From assembly GCA_035504095.1 (NCBI GenBank), contig DATJSN010000019.1:1-42032 (forward strand): a stretch of DNA of 42,032 nt, given 5' to 3'. This document shows, in pieces, positions 33,068 to 40,584 of the stretch. A program made the translations under genes and the position numbers. Numbering within the stretch: position 1 is the stretch's first letter; every line of letters begins with the position of its first letter. The stretch is from DATJSN01 sp035504095. GTDB lineage: Bacteria > Planctomycetota > Phycisphaerae > WQYP01. The notes beneath the pieces are model-generated. The model was given only the letters and a program-made list of their open reading frames with translations, did no database searches and was not told where the DNA came from.

Positions 33068-33196
33068 CGTGACAGCGTGACAATCCCTTAATTTCCAGCA
33101 CATTTTTGCATTTTTCAATCGTGACATCATTTTCATTTGTCACACTTAGAAAAGTGAGAAAGACTCTATATTTACCGATGTTGTCACGCTGTCACG
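33068..33196. repeat. Inverted pair of the TTGTCACGCTGTCACG motif
   Basis: CGTGACAGCGTGACAA at 33068-33083 and TTGTCACGCTGTCACG at 33181-33196 are perfect 16-bp inverted copies about 97 bp apart. Each is itself a tandem of TGTCACG half-sites. The arrangement resembles iterated protein-binding sites (an operator or replication control), but no regulator gene is adjacent. Confidence 0.65.
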
Positions 33197-33574
33197 GTTT
33201 GATTTTCCCTGTTAGAGTCCCTAAGTCCAGAAAGCGCAACAGAAGGATCCACAGAGATTACGTTAATAGGCGCAGAGTGAACATCGAAGCACAAATGCTA
33301 CGGCACCGCTTGATATTTACTTGTCAAAGAACCGGCTTTAAGAGCCTATACACTGAATAGGGAAACTAACCGGCGCGGCGAGCAGCTGCGCTGAGTAGGG
33401 AGTCGGGAATCGGGAGACAGGAGTGGGCGGCGAAGCCGCAGTTTTCTGTTTTCAGTGTTCAGTTTTCAGATTCTTTGACCACTGATTAAACGGATGTAAC
33501 CATGAAAGACGCAAAGAGCACGAAGAAATTCACTCACAGAAATTTTTCCCGCCTGATGATATAGTCTTGGCTCG

Positions 33575-34660
33575 ATGGATAGCCAAAACCCGACACATTT
33601 GTTCTCTCCGCTGAAAATTAAATCTCTCACGCTGCGCAATCGCATCGGCGTATCGCCCATGTGCGAGTATTCATCCGAGGATGGCACTGCTACGGACTGG
33701 CACCTGGTGCATCTGGGCTCGCGGGCGGTCGGCGGCGCGGGTCTGGTTATGGCCGAGGCCACGGCGGTTACCGCGAATGGGCGCATCTCGCCGGGCGACG
33801 CGTGCATCTGGGCGGATAAGCACATCGAACCGATCGCCCGCATTAATCGATTCATCCGTCTACACGGCGCCGTGCCGGGTATCCAGATCGCCCATGCCGG
33901 ACGCAAAGCGTCCGCAGCGCTCCCGTGGGAGGGCGGCGAACAACTCTCGGACGATGCGGGCGGCTGGCCGACAATCGCGCCCAGCGCCCTGGCCTTCGGA
34001 GCAAAACTGCAAAAGGTTCCACGCGCTATGAACGAAGCGGACATCGCCCGCGTGCAGAGTGAATTTGTCGCGGCAGCCAAACGGGCACTCACGGCGGGCA
34101 CGGAATGGCTGGAATTACATTTTGCGCATGGCTATTTAGCACATGAATTTCTTTCGCCGCTGTCCAATCACCGTACGGACGGTTACGGCGGCAGCTTTGA
34201 GAATCGCATTCGATTTGCCCTGGAAATCACGCAAAAGGTCCGGGCTGTTTGGCCGGACAAATTTCCGCTGGCCGCACGGCTTTCCTGCACCGACTGGATG
34301 GACGGCGGATGGGACATTGAGCAAAGCATCGAGTTGTCGCGGCGTTTAAAATCCATCGGCGTGGATCTGATTGATTGTAGTTCCGGGGCACTCGTACCGC
34401 AGGCCGTCGTTCCGATGGCCCCGGGATTCCAGGTGCCGTTTGCCGAGCGCATCAGGCGCGAAGCGAAAATCGCTACGGCCGCGGTCGGTTGCATCACGGA
34501 GCCGACACACGCGGACGAAATCATCCGCAATGGCCGGGCGGACATCGTATTTCTAGCGCGGGAACTTTTGCGTGATCCGTATTGGCCGCGGCGGGCGGCG
34601 GAGGTGCTGGGGCACAAGGATTTACTGCCGCCGCCGGTGCAGTACCGCAGGGCATGGTAG
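33575..34660 (+). CDS. Old Yellow Enzyme family NAD(P)H:flavin oxidoreductase (YqjM/NamA-like)
   Basis: 361 residues. An FMN TIM-barrel reductase acting on activated double bonds. RIGVSPMCEYSSEDG carries the Cys typical of the YqjM class in place of Thr. AVPGIQIAHAGRKA contains the HxGR substrate/flavin site, and LHFAHGYLAHEFLSPLSNHRTDGYGGSFENR is the family signature. DLIDCSSGALVP and RADIVFLARELLRDPYWPRRAA bind the FMN phosphate. The normal substrate is unknown (enals, nitro compounds). Non-coding repeat-rich stretches lie on both sides and no partner gene is adjacent. Confidence 0.94.
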   Translation: MDSQNPTHLFSPLKIKSLTLRNRIGVSPMCEYSSEDGTATDWHLVHLGSRAVGGAGLVMAEATAVTANGRISPGDACIWADKHIEPIARINRFIRLHGAVPGIQIAHAGRKASAALPWEGGEQLSDDAGGWPTIAPSALAFGAKLQKVPRAMNEADIARVQSEFVAAAKRALTAGTEWLELHFAHGYLAHEFLSPLSNHRTDGYGGSFENRIRFALEITQKVRAVWPDKFPLAARLSCTDWMDGGWDIEQSIELSRRLKSIGVDLIDCSSGALVPQAVVPMAPGFQVPFAERIRREAKIATAAVGCITEPTHADEIIRNGRADIVFLARELLRDPYWPRRAAEVLGHKDLLPPPVQYRRAW

Positions 34661-34688
34661 GGTGCAACCGAGTAGGGAGTTCTGAGAC

Positions 34689-34751
34689 GGGAGTCGGGAG
34701 AAATTTCACCACGACGACACTAGGACACGACGGTTTTTAACCACGAAAAAC
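34689..34751 (+). repeat. 63-bp dispersed repeat, copy 1
   Basis: It begins GGGAGTCGGGAGAAATTTCA and ends TTTAACCACGAAAAAC. It matches 39432-39494 at 62 of 63 positions. More degenerate ACCACGAAAAAC and CACAGATTACG tracts continue to about 34830 and recur at 38552-38605. Confidence 0.9.
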
Positions 34752-34933
34752 GATTCACAGATTACGTGGATTAACGCAGATTTTGAACCACTGATTACTC
34801 GGATAACACCGATGACGCGAAGGTTTTAACGCCGAGGACGTAGCGGCTCTGTCCTAAAGGGACGTTCAGGTGTCGACCGTCCTTGGGAGGCCGCCACGCC
34901 GTTTAACCCAAACCCATTAGCCAACCGCGGATT

Positions 34934-36889
34934 TCAGGCGAAAGCCGCGTGCCGATGAGCTTTGGCGGTTTTTGCCCTTTCGTGCGCCCGCTCAGGGTCC
35001 CGGGCCATTTGCTCATGCGCCAAATGCAGATCGTGAGTTTGACGGGCGTAAAGAGAAAGGGCCAGTATCGGAAATACGTTCGCATACACCGGATAATTCA
35101 TATACAGAATGCCCGGATGGCCCGTGCCAACGGGGCTTGGATCACTCCAGCCGCACCGTTTGTCGTGCGTTGCGATCAGATAATCTGCGGCTCGCCGCGC
35201 AGCGTCACCGGTGTGAAGGTTGGCACGGCAGAGCGTGTAAAGAACCCATGCGGTTTGTGTAGGCGTGCTCACTCCGGCAACGCGGGCGGTTGGTGAAAGA
35301 TAGGAATCCGTCGATTCCCCAAACCCGCCGTCGGGATTTTGTTGATCCAATAGCCATGTAATGGCGCGCTGGATATACGCGCGATCCGATGGCTCGCCGA
35401 CGGCCAGCAGGCCGTTGAGCGCGGCCGTGGCGCCAAACAGATAATTAACTCCCCATCGGCCGATCCATGCACCGGTCCGCGAATCCTGCGTGCTCCGCAG
35501 ATATTCAATGCCACGGCGGACGGAACTGGAATTTTCCGCGTTCAGGCCGGCTGCTCCCATTGCTTCAAGTACGTGCCCGGTGCAATCCGCAGAACTATCG
35601 TCAAACAGCACCACCGAATCGATATAGCGCCGCGTCAACCGGCCCAACAGACAATTGATGTTGTTGTTCCGATCGAATGCTCCCCATCCGCCGTCGCGGC
35701 TTTGCATCGAGCAAAGCCAATGGACGGCCTTCTGAATGGGTCTGGAATATTGAGTTCCCCAGTGCGAAAGCATAAGGATCGCGGCGGCGGTATCATCAGT
35801 GTCCGGGGCATATTCGAAGTCGCGGCCGAAGGGAAAACCGCCCGACGATTGCTGGCGACTGAGCACAAAATCCGCCGTCGGGCAAAGCGTCTCCCGCGCC
35901 ATTCCCGATGCCAGCAGGCCATGTGCGACCAGAATCGTATCCCAATCGCTGCCGTCCATGAGCGCGCCATTGTAGATGTTTTGGCCAAAATACAGGTCTT
36001 CGATGAACCCGAAGCCTTTTTCGATGCACTCCGAAAGGCGCGCCCGCTGACGCGGAAAATGGCTTGCGTAATGATCCAGCGCCATCATCGAAAAGAGCGT
36101 GGAGAGCGTGTAGCCGCCCCAACTGCCGCCGGGTTGCTGATGGGCCAGAATCTTGTGTATCAGGGCGCCGTCGAAAAAACGATTGGGAGTGCGCGCCGGC
36201 ATGTCGGCATACGATCGGGGCTCGAGCTGGAGTTCGGCCAGCGCAAAAGACGGGCCAGGGTTTTTGTGCACGCGGTTATGGCGCAGATAAGCAATCGACA
36301 TCAGATGCGGAATCACCCATTGGGCAAAACCTTTGTAATTCAGTGGAACCCGTTCGAGAAAAAGAACATAAGGCGTATATGGGACTGCCCGCCAGGAAAA
36401 GTTTCCGAACAGGGCAAGGATGATCTGCGTGAATAGCGCCGTTGCCTTCAGGCCGCCGCGATCCAGGATGAACTTGCGCGCCGTGCGCAGGGCGGTATTG
36501 CGCGGGCCGGCGCCGAGGACTTTCAGGGCCCAGTAGTTAAAGACGGTGGCGTTCAATTCGCCGCTGCAGGAATTGACGTCGGGAATCTGTTGCCAGGAAC
36601 CGTCCGGCAATTGCGTCTGGATAAGTTCGCGACGCAGCCGGTTGCCGTCGAGACCCTGGGCCTTGCGGCCGAACCAATGCGTGAGGACCAGGTATTGTGA
36701 AATAAAATGTTTGCCGAGATGCGAGTTGAAGTTCCAGGTGCGTCCATCGATCCGCCGATCGAGCAGGCGCGATTGGCTGCAGGCCAGGACGTGCACGAGC
36801 TTTTCCCGCGGATGATCGCCAACCCGCGGCGTGTTCCGGAGGTTTCGCCGGTCGATTTGTGCCGGGTCATGATGGCGCACAATCGTCAT
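34934..36889 (-). CDS. Squalene-hopene cyclase family triterpene cyclase
   Basis: 651 residues from the ATG at 36889, with GGAG six bases upstream; the frame is open to a GTG at 36934. The protein folds as two alpha-barrels on the inner membrane and turns squalene into hopene or a related triterpene. DTDDTA (residues 363-368) is the protonating DxDDTA motif. QW repeats are visible (QTQLPDGSW, QQPGGSWGG, QSRDGGWGAFD, QNPDGGFGES), as are GRWGVNYLFGATAALNGL and YMNYPVYANVFPILALSLY at the end. A hydrophobic segment near 165-190 could be the membrane plateau. No other hopanoid or squalene-synthesis gene is near. A strong terminator-like structure lies 124-175 bases upstream on the same strand. Confidence 0.9.
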   Translation of the reverse strand: MTIVRHHDPAQIDRRNLRNTPRVGDHPREKLVHVLACSQSRLLDRRIDGRTWNFNSHLGKHFISQYLVLTHWFGRKAQGLDGNRLRRELIQTQLPDGSWQQIPDVNSCSGELNATVFNYWALKVLGAGPRNTALRTARKFILDRGGLKATALFTQIILALFGNFSWRAVPYTPYVLFLERVPLNYKGFAQWVIPHLMSIAYLRHNRVHKNPGPSFALAELQLEPRSYADMPARTPNRFFDGALIHKILAHQQPGGSWGGYTLSTLFSMMALDHYASHFPRQRARLSECIEKGFGFIEDLYFGQNIYNGALMDGSDWDTILVAHGLLASGMARETLCPTADFVLSRQQSSGGFPFGRDFEYAPDTDDTAAAILMLSHWGTQYSRPIQKAVHWLCSMQSRDGGWGAFDRNNNINCLLGRLTRRYIDSVVLFDDSSADCTGHVLEAMGAAGLNAENSSSVRRGIEYLRSTQDSRTGAWIGRWGVNYLFGATAALNGLLAVGEPSDRAYIQRAITWLLDQQNPDGGFGESTDSYLSPTARVAGVSTPTQTAWVLYTLCRANLHTGDAARRAADYLIATHDKRCGWSDPSPVGTGHPGILYMNYPVYANVFPILALSLYARQTHDLHLAHEQMARDPERAHERAKTAKAHRHAAFA

Positions 36890-37012
36890 GGCCGGCTCCG
36901 TTTGTACAAGATCGTTATCGTGTTGACCGGACACGGCGGATTGGAAGCAAGATTGGGATGCGTCCTCATTTGGGTCCTTTCCCTTATTAATACTATGCTT
37001 CGTGCGGAAACA

Positions 37013-37064
37013 AAAAAAGCCGATGCAACCAGATCCCGAAATTTCGGGATTCGATTGCGTCGGC
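37013..37064 (-). terminator. Intrinsic terminator or attenuator upstream of the cyclase gene
   Basis: Read on the minus strand, outer arms 37055-37064 and 37019-37028 (GCCGACGCAA/TTGCATCGGC) enclose a 4x4 internal loop and a perfect inner palindrome at 37033-37050 (ATCCCGAAATTTCGGGAT). The stem is followed directly by seven Ts (complement of 37012-37018). No minus-strand gene ends before it, so it either ends a short RNA or acts as a leader attenuator of the cyclase gene. Further upstream, 37079-37107 can fold as GGGT-AAT-CCGG...CCGG-GAG-ACCC. Confidence 0.7.
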
Positions 37065-37199
37065 TTACTCTTTAATGGGTCTCCCGGCTGTCGACCGGAT
37101 TACCCTTTATCTAGTCATCCGAAGACTTTGATATTCTGTGGGGAGCCGCTTTATTTAAAGCTCCATCGCTTCATCAATATATATTTCTCAACGGATTAA

Positions 37200-37643
37200 G
37201 CAAGGAGACTGCCGATCGGCTTCGGCCGGGCTTTGCATTACAACCAGGAAGATTCAAATGGCCAGCGCAAACCGGAGCTGAAGAGTTTTTATGAAGCAGT
37301 GGCCAAAACAGTATGGGGAGCTCAACAGAATTTGCTCTTCGGCGCCGGCACGGACGCCGGCAGCGCCATGGAATAACTGCTCGCGGATCTGAAGCGCCAT
37401 CACTACGATCTGGCCCAGCACGTTGCCGGCTCAATTGTCGTGGACGAACACCATCTCACGGAAAATCAATTAATGGCCAAAGCGCGGGAATTTTTTGTTG
37501 CAGCCGGGGCTTCCTCAACTCCGAACATTCGTAAGCCGCCGCCGCTTCATCGGAATTATTGCCGGCACGGTGCGAATCATGGATATGATATGACATCGGG
37601 GCGTCTGCTGGTTGCGTTCACCCCGGATAAAACACCGCGGTAA
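37200..37643 (+). pseudogene. Interrupted remnant resembling bacterial release-factor-like / host-attachment proteins
   Basis: In one frame the translation reads FGRALHYNQEDSNGQRKPELKSFYEAV, then NLLFGAGTDAGSAME, a TAA at 37374-37376, and LLADLKRHHYDLAQHVAGSIVVDEHHLTENQLMAKAREFF. The latter is very like the C-terminal third of archaeo-eukaryotic release-factor-like (baeRF/host attachment) proteins (GPG-K-x-L...HL, then a VD...T..Q...AR..F ending). There is no start codon with a ribosome site; a TAA at 37197 closes the frame upstream. The natural end is also displaced: a Pro-rich out-of-family tail runs to the stop at 37643. A truncated, stop-interrupted pseudogene is the simplest reading. Confidence 0.6.
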
Positions 37644-37701
37644 GTTCGCCGGCGGAGGTTATTCTCTTTGTCCTGCACCCCAACAAAAGTGAGTTCCATT
37701 C

Positions 37702-38517
37702 ATGTATATAAAAGTTGGTTATGAACTGATCTATGACTGTCCCCAGCCGACGCCCATGCTGCTGATGCTCAATATCCATTACAGCCACGCTTATGAAATC
37801 GTGGTGCCCGATCACCTGATCGTCAACCCCGCCGTGCCGATCACCGCTTACCGCGACGGGTTTGGCAACTGGTGCAGTCGTCTGGAACTATACGCCGGCC
37901 GCACGACGATCAAGACCTCGGCGATCGTACTCTCCAACGGAATTCCTGAGCCGGTGGTGCTTGCGGCACGGCAGCACCCGGTCATGGAGTTGCCCGAAGA
38001 GTCACTGGCTTTTCTTCTGGCCAGCCGCTATTGCGAGACGGAATTGTTGACGCCAATCGCATGGAGTTTGTTTGGCAAAACGCCGGAGGGCTGGGCAAGG
38101 GTGCAGGCGATCTGCGATTTTGTGCACAATCACATTCGCTTCGACTACATGCAGGCCCGTGCGACGCGTACGGCGCTTGAGACATATAACGAACGAGTGG
38201 GTGTATGCCGGGACTTTGCCCATCTGGCGATAGCATTCTGCCGGTGTATGAATATTCCGGCCCGTTATTGCACGGGTTACCTGGGAGATATTGGCATGCC
38301 GCCCCCTTATGCCCCTATGGATTTTGCCAGTTGGCTCGAGGCTTTCATCGGCGGCCGGTGGTACGTCTTTGATCCGCGTAACAATACGCCTCGGATCGGC
38401 CGGGTGCTCATTGCGCGCGGACGGGATGCGGTGGATGTGGCGATCAGCACCGCGTTCGGTCCTAATACACTCGTGGGTTTCACGGTGATATGCGATGAAG
38501 TGGCCAACCCGAATTGA
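37702..38517 (+). CDS. Transglutaminase-like superfamily protein lacking the usual catalytic His
   Basis: 271 residues. The N-terminal beta domain (LIYDCPQPTPMLLMLNIHY, about 10-28) is followed by the papain-like core: QAICDFVHNHIRFDYMQ, Cys169 in GVCRDFAHLAIAFCR, PARYCTGYLGDIG, and Asp224 in GGRWYVFDPRN. In most relatives the segment between reads DFHAW or similar and supplies the catalytic His. Here it reads DFASW (Ala209, Ser210), and the later ARHN motif is PRNN. The protein may therefore be a non-catalytic binder or use another base. It has no signal peptide, so it is cytoplasmic. It starts 58 bp after the pseudogene end. Confidence 0.88.
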   Translation: MYIKVGYELIYDCPQPTPMLLMLNIHYSHAYEIVVPDHLIVNPAVPITAYRDGFGNWCSRLELYAGRTTIKTSAIVLSNGIPEPVVLAARQHPVMELPEESLAFLLASRYCETELLTPIAWSLFGKTPEGWARVQAICDFVHNHIRFDYMQARATRTALETYNERVGVCRDFAHLAIAFCRCMNIPARYCTGYLGDIGMPPPYAPMDFASWLEAFIGGRWYVFDPRNNTPRIGRVLIARGRDAVDVAISTAFGPNTLVGFTVICDEVANPN

Positions 38518-38681
38518 TCGACTATGGAAGCAACGAATGCAACATGGAACAGGTTTTATCCACGAAAAACGATCTACAGATTACGCAGATTTTTGACCAC
38601 GGATTTCACGGCGGTGTAGCCGCTGGGACGGGAGAAATGAATCGGTATTGCAAATGCGGATAAAAGTAATACAATAGGGTT

Positions 38682-38975
38682 ATGAAGACCAATACCTGCA
38701 AATTACCGGAAAAACTAGACGCCGAACTGGAAACGGCGGCGCGCCAGGAGGGGATTAGCAAGTCGCAGATCGTGCGTTGGGCGCTGGAGGCGTATGTGGG
38801 AAAAAAACGCGCTCGTAAGTCTCTGCGCGCTTTTGATTTAGTTAAGGATCTTAGTGGCAGCCTGAAAGGGCCGGCGGATCTATTGACTCATGCCAGATAC
38901 ATGGAGGACTTTGGTGCCCGAGCGTTTGGTTATCGTCGACACCGGGCCATTGGTGGCGTTTCTGGTCGAAAATGA
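38682..38975 (+). CDS. Ribbon-helix-helix antitoxin (VapB/CopG-like)
   Basis: 97 residues. KTNTCKLPEKLDAELETAARQEGISKSQIVRWALEAYVGKK is a complete ribbon-helix-helix DNA-binding fold at residues 2-43. The rest (RAFDLVKDLSGSLKGPADLLTHARYMEDFG) should contact the toxin. AATACAATAGGGTT precedes the ATG without a clear ribosome site. The gene overlaps the PIN toxin gene by 62 bases in another frame, so translation is coupled. The antitoxin is expected to bind its own promoter together with the toxin. Confidence 0.85.
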   Translation: MKTNTCKLPEKLDAELETAARQEGISKSQIVRWALEAYVGKKRARKSLRAFDLVKDLSGSLKGPADLLTHARYMEDFGARAFGYRRHRAIGGVSGRK

Positions 38976-39333
38976 GCCGCGACATACGTGGGTCGTTGAA
39001 CAGTTCAAATTATTGCCCGCGCCATTTCTGACGTGTGAAGCCGTCCTGACCGAGACGTTTCATCTTCTGAGCCATGCCCCAGGAGGCGGGCGCCACTTTT
39101 TCCAATTGCTTGCCCGCGGCGTCCTGAGGGTTGATTTTGCATTGATGGCTGAAACCCGCACCTTGGAAAAATTAATCCACAAGTACCGGGATTTACCGAT
39201 GTCACTGGCCGACGCATGCCTGGTGCGGATGATGGAACTACGTCCCGCCGCGGCAGTCTTTACGCTGGATACGGATTTTAAAATTTATCGAAAACATGGA
39301 CGTGAGCCCATACCAGTGGTGATGCCGGAATAA
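38914..39333 (+). CDS. PIN-domain ribonuclease toxin (VapC-like)
   Basis: 139 residues starting with GTG at 38914, with GGAGGA seven bases upstream; the ATG at 38890 has no such site. VIVDTGPLVAF gives the first acidic residue. TETFHLL carries the conserved Glu, and LADACLVRMMEL and TLDTDFKIYRKHG supply the remaining acidic residues of the Mg-dependent RNase site. As a VapC-type toxin it probably cuts tRNA or rRNA when the antitoxin is lost. Overlap with the antitoxin gene is typical of such pairs. The pair lies between stretches of degenerate repeats. Confidence 0.88.
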   Translation: MPERLVIVDTGPLVAFLVENEPRHTWVVEQFKLLPAPFLTCEAVLTETFHLLSHAPGGGRHFFQLLARGVLRVDFALMAETRTLEKLIHKYRDLPMSLADACLVRMMELRPAAAVFTLDTDFKIYRKHGREPIPVVMPE

Positions 39334-39431
39334 AACGAAGGTATTAGGTGACAGAGAACAGGCCACAGATTTTGATTTCACAGATGATTTAGCCACAGAG
39401 GGTGGCGACAAAGCTTACGAGTCAGGACGTA

Positions 39432-39494
39432 GGGAGTCGGGAGAAATTTCACCACGACGACACTACGACACGACGGTTTTTAACCACGAAAAAC
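39432..39494 (+). repeat. 63-bp dispersed repeat, copy 2
   Basis: It matches 34689-34751 with one difference (C for G in ACTA-GACAC). It is followed by CACGAAAGAC and AAGAACGCTAAGGA, a type of degenerate tract also present at 33480-33530. It lies in the 242-bp gap between the toxin gene and the membrane protein gene, which has no coding content. Confidence 0.9.
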
Positions 39495-39575
39495 ACGAAA
39501 GACTTTTTTACCGCAAAGAACGCTAAGGACAACGAAGGGGTAGTTTGGCTCCGGAACGATGCCAAGCCTGTAATC

Positions 39576-39893
39576 TCATACATGATGTCGCTTGTGCCGG
39601 ATAAACATAAAACCAGCATAGGCAAATGCTGCGATAAGCACGAGCCAAAGCAAACAAAATAGCCCAAACGAAATGCCGCCAAGCACACGGTGCTTTTTGG
39701 AGAACATATCTATCCTGTGCGGAATATCATCGTAAATAAATCCGGCAATACATCCAACAATGCCGCCGGCAACTGCTCCACCCACTGATGTCATGAAACC
39801 CATTAGCCAGCTCTGACTAAATCCCCACCACAAACCTGCGATGAGTCCGCACATAATTCCCAGAAATGCAAATATCGCGGTAATGCCGATCAT
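39576..39893 (-). CDS. Small three-helix membrane protein, unknown
   Basis: 105 residues. Hydrophobic spans lie at about 4-22 (ITAIFAFLGIMCGLIAGLWWG), 34-54 (SVGGAVAGGIVGCIAGFIY) and 72-97 (GGISFGLFCLLWLVLIAAFAYAGFMF), with a short basic tail. Glycine zippers (GGAVAGGIVGCIAG) suggest helix packing or oligomerisation. No family is recognised. It follows the gene at 39919 by 25 bp on the same strand, so the two form a unit. Confidence 0.72.
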   Translation of the reverse strand: MIGITAIFAFLGIMCGLIAGLWWGFSQSWLMGFMTSVGGAVAGGIVGCIAGFIYDDIPHRIDMFSKKHRVLGGISFGLFCLLWLVLIAAFAYAGFMFIRHKRHHV

Positions 39894-39918
39894 AGGGGAC
39901 GTTTGCTCCAGCTCTGTT

Positions 39919-40377
39919 TCAGGCTACATGATCATCACTCAATATCTTGTCTGCAATGGATGTAATTTCTGTAGCATTGTCAACAGCCGAAGCTGCCTCA
40001 TAGGTCGCCTCGCACGCAGCAAGAAGCGCGCTGTCGGCAAGTGCGAATGCGACGGCACTTGCGGCTCTCGCTTTGGAAAACGCGACGGAAACCTGCTCTT
40101 GACTTGCACGCCCTGTATCCTGCTTGTCCGACAAATCCAGATAAGCGGAATCAACTTCATCTGCATAAGCTTGAACTTCGGCTTGCATGTCATCCGTCGG
40201 CAACTCATGCCTGCTCAAACATTCCAAAGCTCGCGTGATAATTGGCTGCGTAAGGCCAAAACGCTCGACAATCGCGCGGCTGACAGCATAGGCGACTTGG
40301 CGAAGCTGTGTCTCGGTTGCGGAATCAAAACGCTTCCGCAGTTTAGGAGAAATCAACTCAATGCGCGTCTCTGTCAT
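39919..40377 (-). CDS. Hypothetical soluble protein (alpha-helical, Ala-rich)
   Basis: 152 residues from the ATG at 40377, with AGGAGG 13 bases upstream, a longer spacing than usual. The N-terminal half is a basic helical block (ELISPKLRKRFDSATETQLRQVAYAVSRAIVERFGL), then a charged linker, then an Ala-rich helix (FSKARAASAVAFALADSALLAACEATYEAASAV). This N-terminal pattern occurs in small uncharacterised proteins of unknown role; I cannot name a family. It is the first gene of a two-gene unit with the membrane protein at 39576. Confidence 0.7.
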   Translation of the reverse strand: MTETRIELISPKLRKRFDSATETQLRQVAYAVSRAIVERFGLTQPIITRALECLSRHELPTDDMQAEVQAYADEVDSAYLDLSDKQDTGRASQEQVSVAFSKARAASAVAFALADSALLAACEATYEAASAVDNATEITSIADKILSDDHVA

Positions 40378-40584
40378 GTTTGCGTGAATGCCTCCTAAAT
40401 GAACCACGCATAAAAAGAACACAATCTTAGCCCCGAAATGATAAACCTGCTTACAAAAAGTATCTATGGAGGTTCCACAACGATGGCCTCAAGATGGTAT
40501 GGATGGAATTGACTTCACGAATAAGTGTCAAACAGACTCTGGATGTGGAGGGTTTTGGCAATATTCGGCTAAAAATGCAATGAT

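Larger units (their letters stand above)
32508..33574. other. Non-coding 1-kb region rich in repeats
   Basis: No frame in this stretch looks like a gene. It holds element copy C (32764-32968), three copies of a TGTCACG/TGTAACG tandem motif (32733, 33068, 33181), AT-rich spacer, and at the right end degenerate tracts (GGGAGTCGGGAATCGGGAG; TTTGACCACTGATTAAACGG; AAAGACGCAAAGAGCACGAAG) of a kind that recurs in gaps up to 39.5 kb. It separates the ordered left part from the accessory right part of the window. Confidence 0.7.

Noticed and set aside
35573..36436. Plus-strand open frame antisense to the cyclase gene (287 codons)
   Set aside because: The minus-strand protein has DTDDTA and several QW motifs; the antisense frame has none of its own.
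37374..37376. TAA as a recoded sense codon (selenocysteine or pyrrolysine-like)
   Set aside because: TAA is not used for Sec or Pyl, and the gene also lacks a start; a pseudogene explains both facts.
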